Assembly: GCA_910574205.1 (NCBI GenBank)
Contig: CAJSYJ010000002.1
Coordinates: forward strand, 62,001-126,000
Origin: Bacteroidales bacterium
GTDB taxonomy: Bacteria; Bacteroidota; Bacteroidia; Bacteroidales; Rikenellaceae
Direction of reading: 5' to 3'
Length of the DNA stretch: 64,000 nt
Part shown: one piece after another, positions 6,997 to 14,853 of the stretch
Position numbering within the stretch: the first letter of the stretch is position 1
How the letters are laid out: each line of letters begins with the position of its first letter
Position numbers and translations under genes: made by a program
The notes under the pieces: model-generated
What the model was told of the DNA's origin: nothing
The model's database searches: none
The model's input: the letters and a program-made list of their open reading frames with translations, nothing else

Positions 6997-7563
6997 ATGG
7001 AATGGTTACAGACACTATTGGACAGCAGCACGACACCTGCGCTTACAGCCTTTATTTTGGGGTTGCTTACGGCAGTTTCGCCATGCCCGCTGGCAACCAA
7101 CATCGCAGCTATCGGATTCATCGGAAAAGATATCGAAAACCGCAGTAGGATCTTCCGCAACGGTCTGTTTTATACGCTCGGTCGTATCATCGCATATACG
7201 ATGCTCGGGATCGTATTGATATCGATACTCAAAGAGGGTTCGAGCCTTTTCGGTATTCAGAAGGTAATCGGTAAATACGGAGAACTCATACTCGGCCCGG
7301 CCCTGCTTTCGATAGGTTTGTTCATGCTGCTGGGCAGCAAACTGAAATTATCATCTTTCGGCTTCAATGGCAACAGCGAGGGGCTGGCCCGTAAAGGCGG
7401 TTGGGGTGCGTTTCTGCTCGGTATATTGTTCGCAATGGCATTCTGCCCCACCAGCGGAGTATTCTATTTCGGGATGCTGATTCCGATGTCGTCAACGGCT
7501 GCGGCCGGCTACCTGCTGCCAGGATCGTCCTTGCCGATATGCTTATCTGCAATGCGAAATTAG
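6997..7563 (+). pseudogene. arsG: ArsG-like (CcdA/DsbD-type) transporter, 3' end replaced
   Basis: Begins 6 bases after arsF. About the first 173 residues match the ArsG/CcdA-like family: several hydrophobic helices and two membrane-embedded Cys-Pro sites (SPCPLATN early, AFCPTSG late), which pass electrons or substrates across the inner membrane. After GYLLP (about 7517) the frame runs into unrelated sequence and stops at 7561-7563, so the last helices are missing. The DNA from about 7520 encodes, in another frame, the C-terminal half of a different permease. This indicates a deletion that joined two genes. Confidence 0.78.
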
Positions 7564-8069
7564 CTCCGCTCGTTCCAATGATCGTAGCGATTACCGCTCT
7601 GTCGTTTATCCTGATTCTCGACAATCGCGATGAAGAAAATCGGGAATGGGCATTCGCTTCATGGAGGTTTGCCAAACAGATCCTGCCTTTGTTGGCCATC
7701 GGTGTAGTAACAGCAGGATTCCTTTTGGGCTCGACGCACGGCAACACCTCCATTGCCGGAATCATACCTAACGAGTGGGTATATCGGGCAGTAGGAGGAA
7801 ATTCTCTGTTGTCCAACTTCTTTGCAAGTTTTACCGGAGCATTCATGTACTTCGCCACCCTTACCAAGGTGCCTATTATCCAAGGCCTTATGGCTTCGGG
7901 CATGGGAAAAGGGCCTGCACTTGCACTGCTGTTGGCAGGTCCGTCGTTGTAGCTGCCCAACATGCTGGTAATTCGAGGTGTTATGGGAACGAAAAAAACG
8001 ATAGTTTATGTAGCTTTGGTCATTGTACTGGCTACGGTCTCCGGATTCCTATTCGGGAATCTGATTTAA
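7520..8069 (+). pseudogene. ArsP/YraQ-type permease fragment with in-frame amber stop
   Basis: From about 7520 the frame encodes the C-terminal half of a DUF318/ArsP-like permease: a cytosolic loop, membrane helices, a GNSLLSNFFAS segment, and the MYFATLT and GPALALLLAGPSL motifs. A TAG at 7950-7952 interrupts the frame, where a Ser codon (TCG) would be expected, and the family C-terminus continues in the same frame (LPNMLVIRGVMG and onward) to the TAA at 8067-8069. The N-terminal half is absent. ArsP-type proteins export organoarsenicals; this copy cannot be functional as read. Confidence 0.78.
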
Positions 8070-8084
8070 TCCGGCTCATACCGG

Positions 8085-8112
8085 CACGAGTATTATTGCT
8101 CGTGTCCGTTTT
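8085..8112 (+). terminator. Likely terminator of the decayed ars-type operon
   Basis: CACGAG (8085-8090) pairs with CTCGTG (8099-8104) around an 8-base loop and is followed by TCCGTTTT. It lies 15 bases after the last ars-type reading frame. Confidence 0.5.
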
Positions 8113-8140
8113 GTGCATTCGAAGAATTGCTTTATATTTG
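8110..8140 (+). promoter_or_regulatory. Promoter upstream of the hotdog thioesterase
   Basis: TTTG at 8110-8113, 19 bases, TATATTTG at 8133-8140, a full consensus match. The next start codon is at 8285, so the 5' leader would be about 140 bases. That leader contains GCCGA...TCGGC arms (about 8190-8225), and no ORF is supported in it. Confidence 0.65.
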
Positions 8141-8284
8141 TATCCGTATAGAGTTGTTCGAAAACATAGCTACACGGATCAAAACAGTTGCCGAATAGCT
8201 GAACGCTATCGCTCTATCGCTCGGCTAAACGTATTTTCTGACGGTAAGGCCGATAGGTTGAAAACTAAAATATACATAATAATT

Positions 8285-8668
8285 ATGTTGGAACAAGGAC
8301 TCGAATACGAAATACCTATGCAGGTAACACCCGAGAGCACGGCCGAATATATCGGCTCGGGCGACATGGCCGTCTTCGCCACGCCGGCTATGATAGCGCT
8401 TATGGAGAACGCCTCGATGCTCTGCGCGGCGCCTCATCTGCAACAGGGCAAGACGACCGTCGGCGCAAGCATGTCGACGAGCCATGTGGCACCGTCGGCC
8501 GTCGGAGCGACCGTCAGGGCGCATGTTAAGCTGACGGCGGTCGAAGGCCGCAAACTCACGTTCAGGGTCGAGGCCTTCGACGGCGACAAACTCATAGGCG
8601 AGGGCGAGCACGTCCGCTATGTGGTCGACCGCGAGAAATTCCTCGCAAAACTCGCCAAGCGGCAGTAG
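8285..8668 (+). CDS. Hotdog-fold thioesterase, fluoroacetyl-CoA thioesterase (FlK)-like
   Basis: A 127-residue single hotdog protein. The active-site layout is like FlK: a Glu in the MENASMLC helix near residue 40, and a His in the STSHVAPS strand near residue 63. FlK-type proteins hydrolyse acyl-CoA thioesters; most bacterial members are broad or uncharacterised, so fluoroacetyl-CoA specificity should not be assumed. The start at 8285 gives the normal family N-terminus; the longer upstream frame lies over the ars remnants and leader. Monocistronic between the ars terminator and tRNA-Gln. Confidence 0.8.
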   Translation: MLEQGLEYEIPMQVTPESTAEYIGSGDMAVFATPAMIALMENASMLCAAPHLQQGKTTVGASMSTSHVAPSAVGATVRAHVKLTAVEGRKLTFRVEAFDGDKLIGEGEHVRYVVDREKFLAKLAKRQ

Positions 8669-8708
8669 CGCGGCGACATACATGGGGCACCGAAATTCGC
8701 GTTAAAAT

Positions 8709-8739
8709 TTTGCCGTTTCAAAACTTTACACTATCTTTG
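8709..8739 (+). promoter_or_regulatory. tRNA-Gln promoter
   Basis: TTTG at 8709-8712, 19 bases, TATCTTTG at 8732-8739, about 21 bases before the mature tRNA 5' end at 8761. Same geometry as the tRNA-Leu promoter at 16255. Confidence 0.75.
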
Positions 8740-8760
8740 CTGCGCTTTCGAGCGACTGAT

Positions 8761-8834
8761 TGAGCTATGGTGTAATGGTAACACAGCAGATTTTGGTTCT
8801 GTCGTTCTGAGTTCGAATCTCGGTAGCTCAACCA
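8761..8834 (+). tRNA. tRNA-Gln (anticodon TTG)
   Basis: Full cloverleaf: acceptor TGAGCTA/TAGCTCA, D stem GTGT/ACAC, anticodon stem GCAGA/TCTGT with loop TTTTGGT (anticodon TTG), T arm CTGAG/CTCGG around TTCGAAT. The 3' CCA is encoded (8832-8834). A GC-rich hairpin follows at 8846-8865. Confidence 0.96.
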
Positions 8835-8845
8835 AAGCGATAGAG

Positions 8846-8865
8846 GCCCGGCATGCGTGTCGGGC
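8846..8865 (+). terminator. Hairpin after tRNA-Gln
   Basis: GCCCGGCA (8846-8853) pairs with TGTCGGGC (8858-8865), including one G-T pair, 12 bases after the tRNA. The T-rich tail is short, so termination is only likely. Confidence 0.5.
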
Positions 8866-8898
8866 TTCGTCATTGAATAACATCCAGCAGCAGGCATT

Positions 8899-9816
8899 AT
8901 GGCTTTTCCCATAGAAAACAAACTCGTCGTGGCGGTCTCGTCGTCGGCATTGTTCGATCTGTCGGAGTCGGACAGAGTATACAACGAACACGGTCTTGCG
9001 GAGTATCGGCGCTATCAGGAGCATAACATCGATAACCCGCTCTCGAAAGGGGTAGCGTTTCCGTTCGTCAAGCGTCTTCTGAGCTTCAACGAGATATTCC
9101 GCGACGAACAGCCCGTCGAGGTCGTACTGCTGTCGCGCAACTCGCCCGAAACTGGGCTGCGCATATTCCGCACCATAGCCCATTACGGGTTAGACATATC
9201 ACGCGCATCGTTCTTCTCAGGCGAGTCGCCGTACAAATATCTGCCTGCATTCAATGCTTCGCTTTTTCTGTCGGCTTCAGCGACCGACGTGCGCAACGCA
9301 TGCGACGCCGGTTACGCCGCCGGACGCGTGCTCGACAGCAAGATCGCCGACGACGATTCGGACAACGAGCTGCGCATAGCCTTCGACTTCGACGGCGTGA
9401 TAGCCGACGACGAGAGCGAGAAGATATACAAGGAGCAGGGGCTGTCGGCATTTCATCGCCACGAATCGACGACCGACGCACCGCTCGACCCGGGTCCTTT
9501 GGCCGATTTGCTGAAAAAGATATCCAATCTGCAACGGCTCGAAACAGGACGCATAGATGTCGATCCGACATACCGGCGCTGGTTGAAGATATCGATCGTC
9601 ACTGCCCGCAACGCACCTGCCCACGAGCGCGTCGTAAATACGCTCAAAAGCTGGGGCGTAGAGGTTACCGAGGCTTTTTTCCTCGGCGGCATATCCAAAG
9701 ACCGCGTGTTGGAGGTCATGCGGCCGCATATCTTCTTCGACGACCAGATGTCGCACCTGAATCATCTGCACAACGTTCCGGCAGTACATATCCCCATGGG
9801 CATAGCCAACGAGTAA
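8899..9816 (+). CDS. 5'-nucleotidase (cN-I-like family)
   Basis: A 305-residue cytosolic protein that aligns end to end with the bacterial 5'-nucleotidase family related to eukaryotic cN-I. The HAD-type nucleophile motif is visible as AFDFDGVIADD near residues 158-168, and a later FFDDQMSHL motif (about 282-290) supplies the Mg-binding acidic pair. The N-terminal half repeats a related fold (SSSALFDLSESD). It dephosphorylates nucleoside 5'-monophosphates; substrate preference cannot be read. The gene follows tRNA-Gln and its terminator hairpin, and is followed by a separate promoter at 9830. Confidence 0.83.
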   Translation: MAFPIENKLVVAVSSSALFDLSESDRVYNEHGLAEYRRYQEHNIDNPLSKGVAFPFVKRLLSFNEIFRDEQPVEVVLLSRNSPETGLRIFRTIAHYGLDISRASFFSGESPYKYLPAFNASLFLSASATDVRNACDAGYAAGRVLDSKIADDDSDNELRIAFDFDGVIADDESEKIYKEQGLSAFHRHESTTDAPLDPGPLADLLKKISNLQRLETGRIDVDPTYRRWLKISIVTARNAPAHERVVNTLKSWGVEVTEAFFLGGISKDRVLEVMRPHIFFDDQMSHLNHLHNVPAVHIPMGIANE

Positions 9817-9829
9817 TTTTCGCGCAAGG

Positions 9830-9861
9830 GTTGCGATATATGATTTTTTATTGTATATTTG
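9830..9861 (+). promoter_or_regulatory. Promoter of the small ORF and fimbrillin-like lipoprotein
   Basis: GTTG at 9830-9833, 20 bases, TATATTTG at 9854-9861 followed by T. The first start codon downstream is 9883, about 14 bases after the predicted transcript start. Confidence 0.65.
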
Positions 9862-9882
9862 TACAACATAATCTTTATCCGC

Positions 9883-10026
9883 ATGACCAGACAATATCCC
9901 GAACGTTATATCGCTCCGGAAATGGACGTGATCGACATAGCCGTCGAGTGCGGCACACTGCTCAGCGGCACGGGCAGCAGCACGATCGATCCCGTAGCAG
10001 AAACCGAATACGAAGACATACTATGA
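9883..10026 (+). CDS. Small conserved-type ORF upstream of fimbrillin-like lipoprotein
   Basis: A 47-residue acidic peptide (MTRQYPERYIAPEMDVIDIA at its start, acidic tail) with no signal peptide. It sits directly after a consensus promoter, and its TGA overlaps the ATG of the lipoprotein gene as ATGA (10023-10026), which implies translational coupling. Short peptides with a Y-x-x-P-E-M-x-V-I/V core are often seen next to cell-surface protein genes in Bacteroidales; their function is unknown to me. It could be a leader peptide that sets translation of the lipoprotein. Confidence 0.6.
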   Translation: MTRQYPERYIAPEMDVIDIAVECGTLLSGTGSSTIDPVAETEYEDIL

Positions 10027-11399
10027 AACCTATCGTCGCAACGCTTCTCACGGCTGCGGCACTCTCCGTCGCATGCAGCAGCTACGACTCGCATTCTGCG
10101 CCGCAGGCAGAGCGCATATCTTTTTCGATCGCCGCATCGGCCGACATGTCGCGCACGCAGTGGGGCGAGTGCGAGGAGGGCGCCTACGCGGTAAAGTGGC
10201 AGCCGGACGACCGCATACGCGTCATGCTCTCGTCGGCAGATAATATCGGCACCGGGTCGATCGAGCATATATCCGCCAACGGACTCGGTGCATGCTTCGC
10301 CGTCGACATGTCGCTCGCCTGCGAGCCGTCGGAGTATATCTGTTATGCCTGTTGCCCCGAATCGGCCTGCAAAGATATGACGCCGGCCGAGGATGATTCG
10401 CAGGGACATGTCTCACTCGCCTTTACCGTACCGACACGGCAGATGCCTTCCGACAAATCGTTCGATCCCGACGCAGCCGTCATCTTCGGTCGGTCGACCG
10501 CCGCCGACCGCATGCCCCAGGTGTTCGACATGCGCTTTACGAGCGTTGTGGCATACGGCAAACTGACTATTATGGATTTGCCGAAAGAGCCGGACGAAAG
10601 GGTTGTTTCGGTCACACTGCGTGCTTCGCGGCCGCTTACCGGCCAAGCCGTATATCGTTCGGGCAGCGAGACGACGTCTGTCTGCGCCGAAGCCGATGCG
10701 TCGAACGATCTGGAAATAGAATACGCCTCGACCGACGATAACTTCTCATTATGGTTCGCCTGCATTCCGGCCGCGCTCGGCGGCGGGGAGCTGTGCGTCT
10801 GCGTCAAGACAGACAGAGGGCGCTACGAGAAGCTTATCGATCTATCGGACAAGGAATTTTCGTTGGAGCGGAACCGCATCCTGTCGTTCGCGGTAGACAT
10901 GGGCAAGACACAACGCTGCGATACTCCGATCTGGCATCGTATCGCATCGCCGGATAGGATACGCGACGGCGACTACATCATCGCATGCGGCGGCAGTTAT
11001 CTGCCCAACGATACTTTTGTCTCGACGACGAAGCATCCGCAGGCGGTGGAATTGGGCAATGACGTCCATATAGAGAGCGACCGTCTCACGGGCAGTGTCA
11101 AGGAGGGCATGCGCTGGCATCTGAGCACGGAGGCAGACGGATTCATCGTGAGCAGTTACGGCGATCCCTCGGCAATGCTCTACGCCACCAATACCTCCGA
11201 CGGGATATATGTCGACGGAGCGCGCCGCCTGACATGGCGATTTACGGTCGAGGGCGGAGCCATGCGCGCACTCTGCCGCAATGCGCAGGATACGCGTTAT
11301 CTCGGTCTTGCCGGCAACAAATGGCGTTCGTACAAGACCTTCGACAACATCAACTACGACAGCAGCGAAATAACGCTGTACGGGTTGTACGTAGAGTAG
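10023..11399 (+). CDS. Fimbrillin-family (Mfa/FimA-like) lipoprotein
   Basis: A 458-residue surface lipoprotein. A type II signal peptide ends at Cys18 (LSVACSS). The N-terminal half follows the Bacteroidales fimbrillin pattern, with an NLWF/SLWFACIPA-type strand and the RNRILSFAVDM segment near residue 290 that ends the fimbrillin domain in related proteins. The C-terminal 150 residues form an extra beta-rich domain containing an INYDSSEITLYGLYVE end. Fimbrillins build pili through donor-strand exchange after Arg-specific cleavage; no partner pilus genes are nearby, so this may be a tip or accessory subunit. The long frame upstream of 10023 overlaps the nucleotidase and is not used. Confidence 0.75.
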   Translation: MKPIVATLLTAAALSVACSSYDSHSAPQAERISFSIAASADMSRTQWGECEEGAYAVKWQPDDRIRVMLSSADNIGTGSIEHISANGLGACFAVDMSLACEPSEYICYACCPESACKDMTPAEDDSQGHVSLAFTVPTRQMPSDKSFDPDAAVIFGRSTAADRMPQVFDMRFTSVVAYGKLTIMDLPKEPDERVVSVTLRASRPLTGQAVYRSGSETTSVCAEADASNDLEIEYASTDDNFSLWFACIPAALGGGELCVCVKTDRGRYEKLIDLSDKEFSLERNRILSFAVDMGKTQRCDTPIWHRIASPDRIRDGDYIIACGGSYLPNDTFVSTTKHPQAVELGNDVHIESDRLTGSVKEGMRWHLSTEADGFIVSSYGDPSAMLYATNTSDGIYVDGARRLTWRFTVEGGAMRALCRNAQDTRYLGLAGNKWRSYKTFDNINYDSSEITLYGLYVE

Positions 11400-11431
11400 T
11401 CCGGCATGCGCAGGGCGCAGAACGAACGCAG

Positions 11432-11932
11432 CTACCTCAGCGCGCCCTCGTCTCGGAGTATGCGGCACTTCATCGCCGAGCCCCAGTAATACTCCCCGAC
11501 GGAGCCGTCGCTGCGCACTATACGGTGGCACGGCACCAGCAGCGAAACAGGGTTGCAGGCTACGGCGGAGGCAGCTGCACGCACGGCACGCGGGTGTCCG
11601 GCACGTCGCGCCAGCTCCGAATAACTTACCGTTCGGCCGCGCTCGACACCGATAAGGGCACGCCACACGTCGACCCTGAAAGGCGTTCCGATAAGATGCA
11701 GCACCACATCGTCCGAAAGAGGGTCTACCGTGCGCTCGCACTCGGCCAACCGCATATTCGGGAATGTATCCGCCACGTGCCTCAGAACGCAGGCCCGATC
11801 GTTGCGCGTGAATCCTAAATAGCACAACCCCTTGTCCGTGAAGACCGCAACGGCCTCGCCGTAAGGCGTATCGACGAACGTATATCCGGCATCGAACGGC
11901 TGCCGGCGATCGTATGAAACTTCGATTTTCAT
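11432..11932 (-). CDS. ogt: Methylated-DNA-[protein]-cysteine S-methyltransferase
   Basis: A 166-residue O6-alkylguanine-DNA alkyltransferase that repairs O6-methylguanine by transfer to its own Cys. The active-site PCHRI motif has the acceptor Cys135, and the preceding helix-turn-helix (VSYSELARRAGHPRAVRAA, about 102-120) has the Arg finger region. Chosen start: ATG at 11932, preceded by a -7 box (TATATTTG, minus strand 11949-11956); the longer open frame to 12052 would start inside the repeat element. It converges with the lipoprotein gene. Confidence 0.92.
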   Translation of the reverse strand: MKIEVSYDRRQPFDAGYTFVDTPYGEAVAVFTDKGLCYLGFTRNDRACVLRHVADTFPNMRLAECERTVDPLSDDVVLHLIGTPFRVDVWRALIGVERGRTVSYSELARRAGHPRAVRAAASAVACNPVSLLVPCHRIVRSDGSVGEYYWGSAMKCRILRDEGALR

Positions 11933-11948
11933 CGCTATGGTATTTTTA

Positions 11949-12055
11949 CAAATATACGAATAAGCGAGAGCAAAATCAAGTTTACTTGCATTTTGCCGAG
12001 CGGAAGTATATTCGACGATGTAAAATATACGCATAAGCGAGGTCAAATGCAAGCA
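11949..12055 (-). repeat. Palindromic promoter-bearing repeat element, copy C (inverted)
   Basis: Reading on the minus strand, this nearly repeats copy A: a CGGCAAAATGCAAGT arm, AA, an ACTTGATTTTGC arm, then CTCGCTTATTCG and TATATTTG (plus coordinates 11949-11956). A second decayed half-copy lies further upstream (about 12026-12055, with CTCGCTTATGCG). It supplies the ogt promoter: cTTG, 20 bases, TATATTTG. Confidence 0.7.
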
Positions 12056-12146
12056 CCGGCTCGGTTATGCCCGGACCGGAGTATCTCCGGCCGGATGAAA
12101 TACAGCCTTCTCGCCGATAGGCACAGCCGCCGCGACCGTAAAACGA

Positions 12147-12180
12147 ATTACCCGCCATGCCGCGAGGCATGACGGGTAAT
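12147..12180 (-). terminator. Terminator of the nuclease transcript
   Basis: ATTACCCG-CC-ATGCC (12147-12161) pairs with GGCAT-GA-CGGGTAAT (12166-12180) around GCGA; the stem has one 2-base mismatch. On the minus strand it is followed by TCGTTTT. It lies about 55 bases after the nuclease stop codon. Confidence 0.65.
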
Positions 12181-12233
12181 AGTGCAACTATTATATGCGG
12201 CAGGCGCCGAGTATCCGGGCGCACTGACCGGAA

Positions 12234-13016
12234 CTAACACTCGTCGCCGTAGATATATTCGAGCAGTGCCGCCAGACGGATGCCGCCTTTGAGCAGCTGC
12301 TGCTCTATGACAGGAGCGTATTTGTTGATATAGTCGTATGATATCGACGCTCCGGCAGGCGTATCCTCATAGATACGACGGCTCAGAACGACCGTCTCCT
12401 CGATCCAGTCATTGGGGCAGCCGGCAGCTATCGAGGCAGCCTCCTCGGCCGTAACGCGGTCGATCTGGTACTGCCACTCCGAATAACTCCAATTATGCGC
12501 CGACTCGACCAACTTCGAATCCCATACGCTGTGCAATTTCGTATTCGAATGGAAATACTTGACCTGAATGTTGTTGCCGCCGCGGTCGCATTTGTGTCCC
12601 GCGTGCATCGGGCAGTGCATGTCGCCTACCAGATGAATGAGCATCATCAGATCGACCTTGTCGCGCTCGGGCGAAAGACCGCCGTTTTTCAGGCGCGAAA
12701 CGATTTCGTTTATCGCAACGACCACATCGCCTTTCGGGTGCTTCTCCGACTGGGCGTAGGTCTGCTCCTCCTCGTCGACATTGACATAATGCCATGTCGA
12801 AGTAAAGGCGTAGTCGGGCGTATGGCTCGCATTGTCCATCCAGTTGGCATAGTAGACCAGCGAATGACCGTCGAGCAGCGCCGTGACTTTGGCAGCCACC
12901 TCGGGCGAAAGATGATTTTCGGCTATATAGGCCACCGTATCGTGCCCCTTCTGTCCCCAGCCGAAAACGTCGGTCACGGCTGCAAGGCACAGCATCGAAA
13001 TAAACAGTCTCTTCAT
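12234..13016 (-). CDS. S1/P1-type zinc nuclease
   Basis: A 260-residue secreted protein. A signal peptide ends just before Trp20 (VFGWGQKGHD), so the mature N-terminal Trp can ligate zinc as in P1 nuclease. Further zinc ligands of the phospholipase C/P1 fold are visible: His in GHD, Asp/His in WMDNASHTP and WHYVNVD, and the LIHLVGDMHCPMHAG cluster. It cleaves single-stranded nucleic acids in the periplasm or outside, probably to salvage nucleotides. It starts 18 bases after the rho stop on the same strand, so it may be co-transcribed with rho; a hairpin at 12147-12180 ends it. Confidence 0.88.
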   Translation of the reverse strand: MKRLFISMLCLAAVTDVFGWGQKGHDTVAYIAENHLSPEVAAKVTALLDGHSLVYYANWMDNASHTPDYAFTSTWHYVNVDEEEQTYAQSEKHPKGDVVVAINEIVSRLKNGGLSPERDKVDLMMLIHLVGDMHCPMHAGHKCDRGGNNIQVKYFHSNTKLHSVWDSKLVESAHNWSYSEWQYQIDRVTAEEAASIAAGCPNDWIEETVVLSRRIYEDTPAGASISYDYINKYAPVIEQQLLKGGIRLAALLEYIYGDEC

Positions 13017-13034
13017 AATGTTTTGCGGTTATGT

Positions 13035-14657
13035 TTACTGGTTCATGGTCGCGAGAAACTCCTCGTTGCTCTCCGTTAGATGCATCTGCTTCTGCAAGAA
13101 TTCCATAGCCTCTACCGTAGTCATATCCGACAGATACTTGCGCAGTACCCACGTGCGGCTCATGACATTGGGCGAGAGCAGCAGATCCTCGCGGCGCGTA
13201 CCCGAGGCGATAACGTCGACGGCAGGGTAGATACGCTTGTTCGACAGCTTGCGGTCGAGCTGCAACTCCATGTTGCCCGTACCCTTGAACTCCTCGAAGA
13301 TAACCTCGTCCATCTTAGATCCGGTATCGATTAGAGCCGTGGCGATGATCGTCAGCGAACCCTTCTCCTCGGTGTTACGCGCAGCACCGAAGAAGCGCTT
13401 GGGCTTGTGCAGCGCATTGGCGTCGACACCGCCCGAAAGCACCTTGCCCGATGCCGGCTGCACCGAGTTGTAGGCACGCGCCAGACGCGTTATCGAATCG
13501 AGGAATATTACCACGTCGTGACCGCACTCGACCATGCGCTTCGCCTTCTCCAACACCATTTCGGCGACCTTGACGTGACGCGCCGCCTGCTCGTCGAAAG
13601 TCGACGCGACGACCTCGGCCTTGACGTTGCGCGCCATTTCGGTGACCTCCTCGGGGCGCTCGTCGATCAACAGTACGATCATATACACCTCGGGGTGGTT
13701 GTCGGCTATGGCATTGGCTATGGACTGCATCAGCACCGTCTTACCCGTCTTGGGCTGTGCGACGATCAGCGCGCGCTGACCCTTGCCGATAGGCGAGAAT
13801 AGATCTATGATTCGGTTCGACAGCGAATTGTGCCCCTTGCCCGTAAGGTTGAACTTCTCGCTGGGGAACAGCGGCGTCATGTACTCGAACTGGACGCGGT
13901 CGCGGATATACTCGGGTTTAAGACCGTTTATCTCGTTGACATGCACCAGCGGGAAATACTTCTCGCCCTCCTTGGGAGGACGTATCGTGCCGCTTACCGT
14001 GTCGCCCGGTTTCAGACCGAACAGCTTGATCTGAGAGGGCGATATATATACGTCGTCGGGCGAGTTGAGATAGTTGTAATCGGCCGAGCGCAGGAAGCCG
14101 TACCCGTCGGGCATGATCTCCAAAACGCCCTCGCCCTCGATCTCGGCGACGAAATCGTCTTTCGTTATAATATCCGTCGGCAGGCCGTCGGCATAGACCG
14201 TATCATCGTCGTCGATCTGCGGCATCGCCTCGTCGACAGGCTGCATGTCGTAGACCGCCTCGGCGGCAATCTCCTCGGCCGCCACGACCGCATTTTCCAC
14301 CATGGCCGACTTGGGCTTGCGTCCTCGTCGCTTTGGCTCCGGCCGGGGAGCGGACTGCTCGACGACGGTCTCTTCGGCCGTCTCGCGTGCCGGCGCAGCA
14401 TCGTCGCTGCGCGAATACGTATCGTGTGTCTTGGCCTCGCCGCCCACCTTGACACCGCCCATGCGCGGGCGACGGCCGCGCTTGGCGGGCTGGGGCTGCG
14501 ATTGTTCGGGTTCTTGCTGCGGAGCTTCGCCGGCCGTCTCGACGATCTTGGCCAACAACTCTCTTTTTTTCAGGGAGGTTCCGTCGATACCGAGCACTTT
14601 GGCTATGGCTCGCAACTCGACGAGAGTCTTACCCTCCAACGCAGTTAAATCTTGCAT
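13035..14657 (-). CDS. rho: Transcription termination factor Rho
   Basis: A 540-residue hexameric RNA helicase that ends transcription. After an N-terminal SAP-like helix region (1-40) comes an Ala/Glu/Arg-rich, probably disordered insert (about 45-150), common in Bacteroidetes Rho. Next are the OB-fold RNA-binding domain ([14 protein letters not shown], about 178-191) and the RecA-type ATPase with the Walker A motif ([11 protein letters not shown]) and Walker B ([14 protein letters not shown]). Q-loop and R-loop regions are intact. Start is the ATG at 14657, which gives the usual short first helix. The downstream gene is the S1/P1 nuclease. Confidence 0.96.
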   Translation of the reverse strand: MQDLTALEGKTLVELRAIAKVLGIDGTSLKKRELLAKIVETAGEAPQQEPEQSQPQPAKRGRRPRMGGVKVGGEAKTHDTYSRSDDAAPARETAEETVVEQSAPRPEPKRRGRKPKSAMVENAVVAAEEIAAEAVYDMQPVDEAMPQIDDDDTVYADGLPTDIITKDDFVAEIEGEGVLEIMPDGYGFLRSADYNYLNSPDDVYISPSQIKLFGLKPGDTVSGTIRPPKEGEKYFPLVHVNEINGLKPEYIRDRVQFEYMTPLFPSEKFNLTGKGHNSLSNRIIDLFSPIGKGQRALIVAQPKTGKTVLMQSIANAIADNHPEVYMIVLLIDERPEEVTEMARNVKAEVVASTFDEQAARHVKVAEMVLEKAKRMVECGHDVVIFLDSITRLARAYNSVQPASGKVLSGGVDANALHKPKRFFGAARNTEEKGSLTIIATALIDTGSKMDEVIFEEFKGTGNMELQLDRKLSNKRIYPAVDVIASGTRREDLLLSPNVMSRTWVLRKYLSDMTTVEAMEFLQKQMHLTESNEEFLATMNQ

Positions 14658-14853
14658 ATGTAAAAAATTAGTATGTATCCGTGATTAAATGAACAGAAAA
14701 TAACTATCCGACCGAAAGCAGTGCAAATATAATACATTTTTTATAATAACCACTATTTTCGATGACAATAATAAGGATAATAGTCGCCGCCGAATAGGGA
14801 TTTATCGCAAAAAAACGTACATTTGTCTGCTGATTGTAATACATGCAGAAATT

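Noticed and set aside
7401..7519. N-terminal part of the frame 7401-7952
   Set aside because: This part is out of frame with the arsG-like homology over the same DNA; permease homology begins only near 7520.
6667..7952. Recoding of TAG (suppressor or unusual amino acid) to explain two in-frame ambers
   Set aside because: TAG is the normal stop of several intact genes (bfr 4011-4013, glycosyltransferase 5555-5557, hotdog thioesterase 8666-8668). The operon also has truncations that recoding cannot explain.
9300..10022. N-terminal extension of the fimbrillin-like frame
   Set aside because: It overlaps the 5'-nucleotidase in another frame; the lipoprotein signal peptide begins at 10023.
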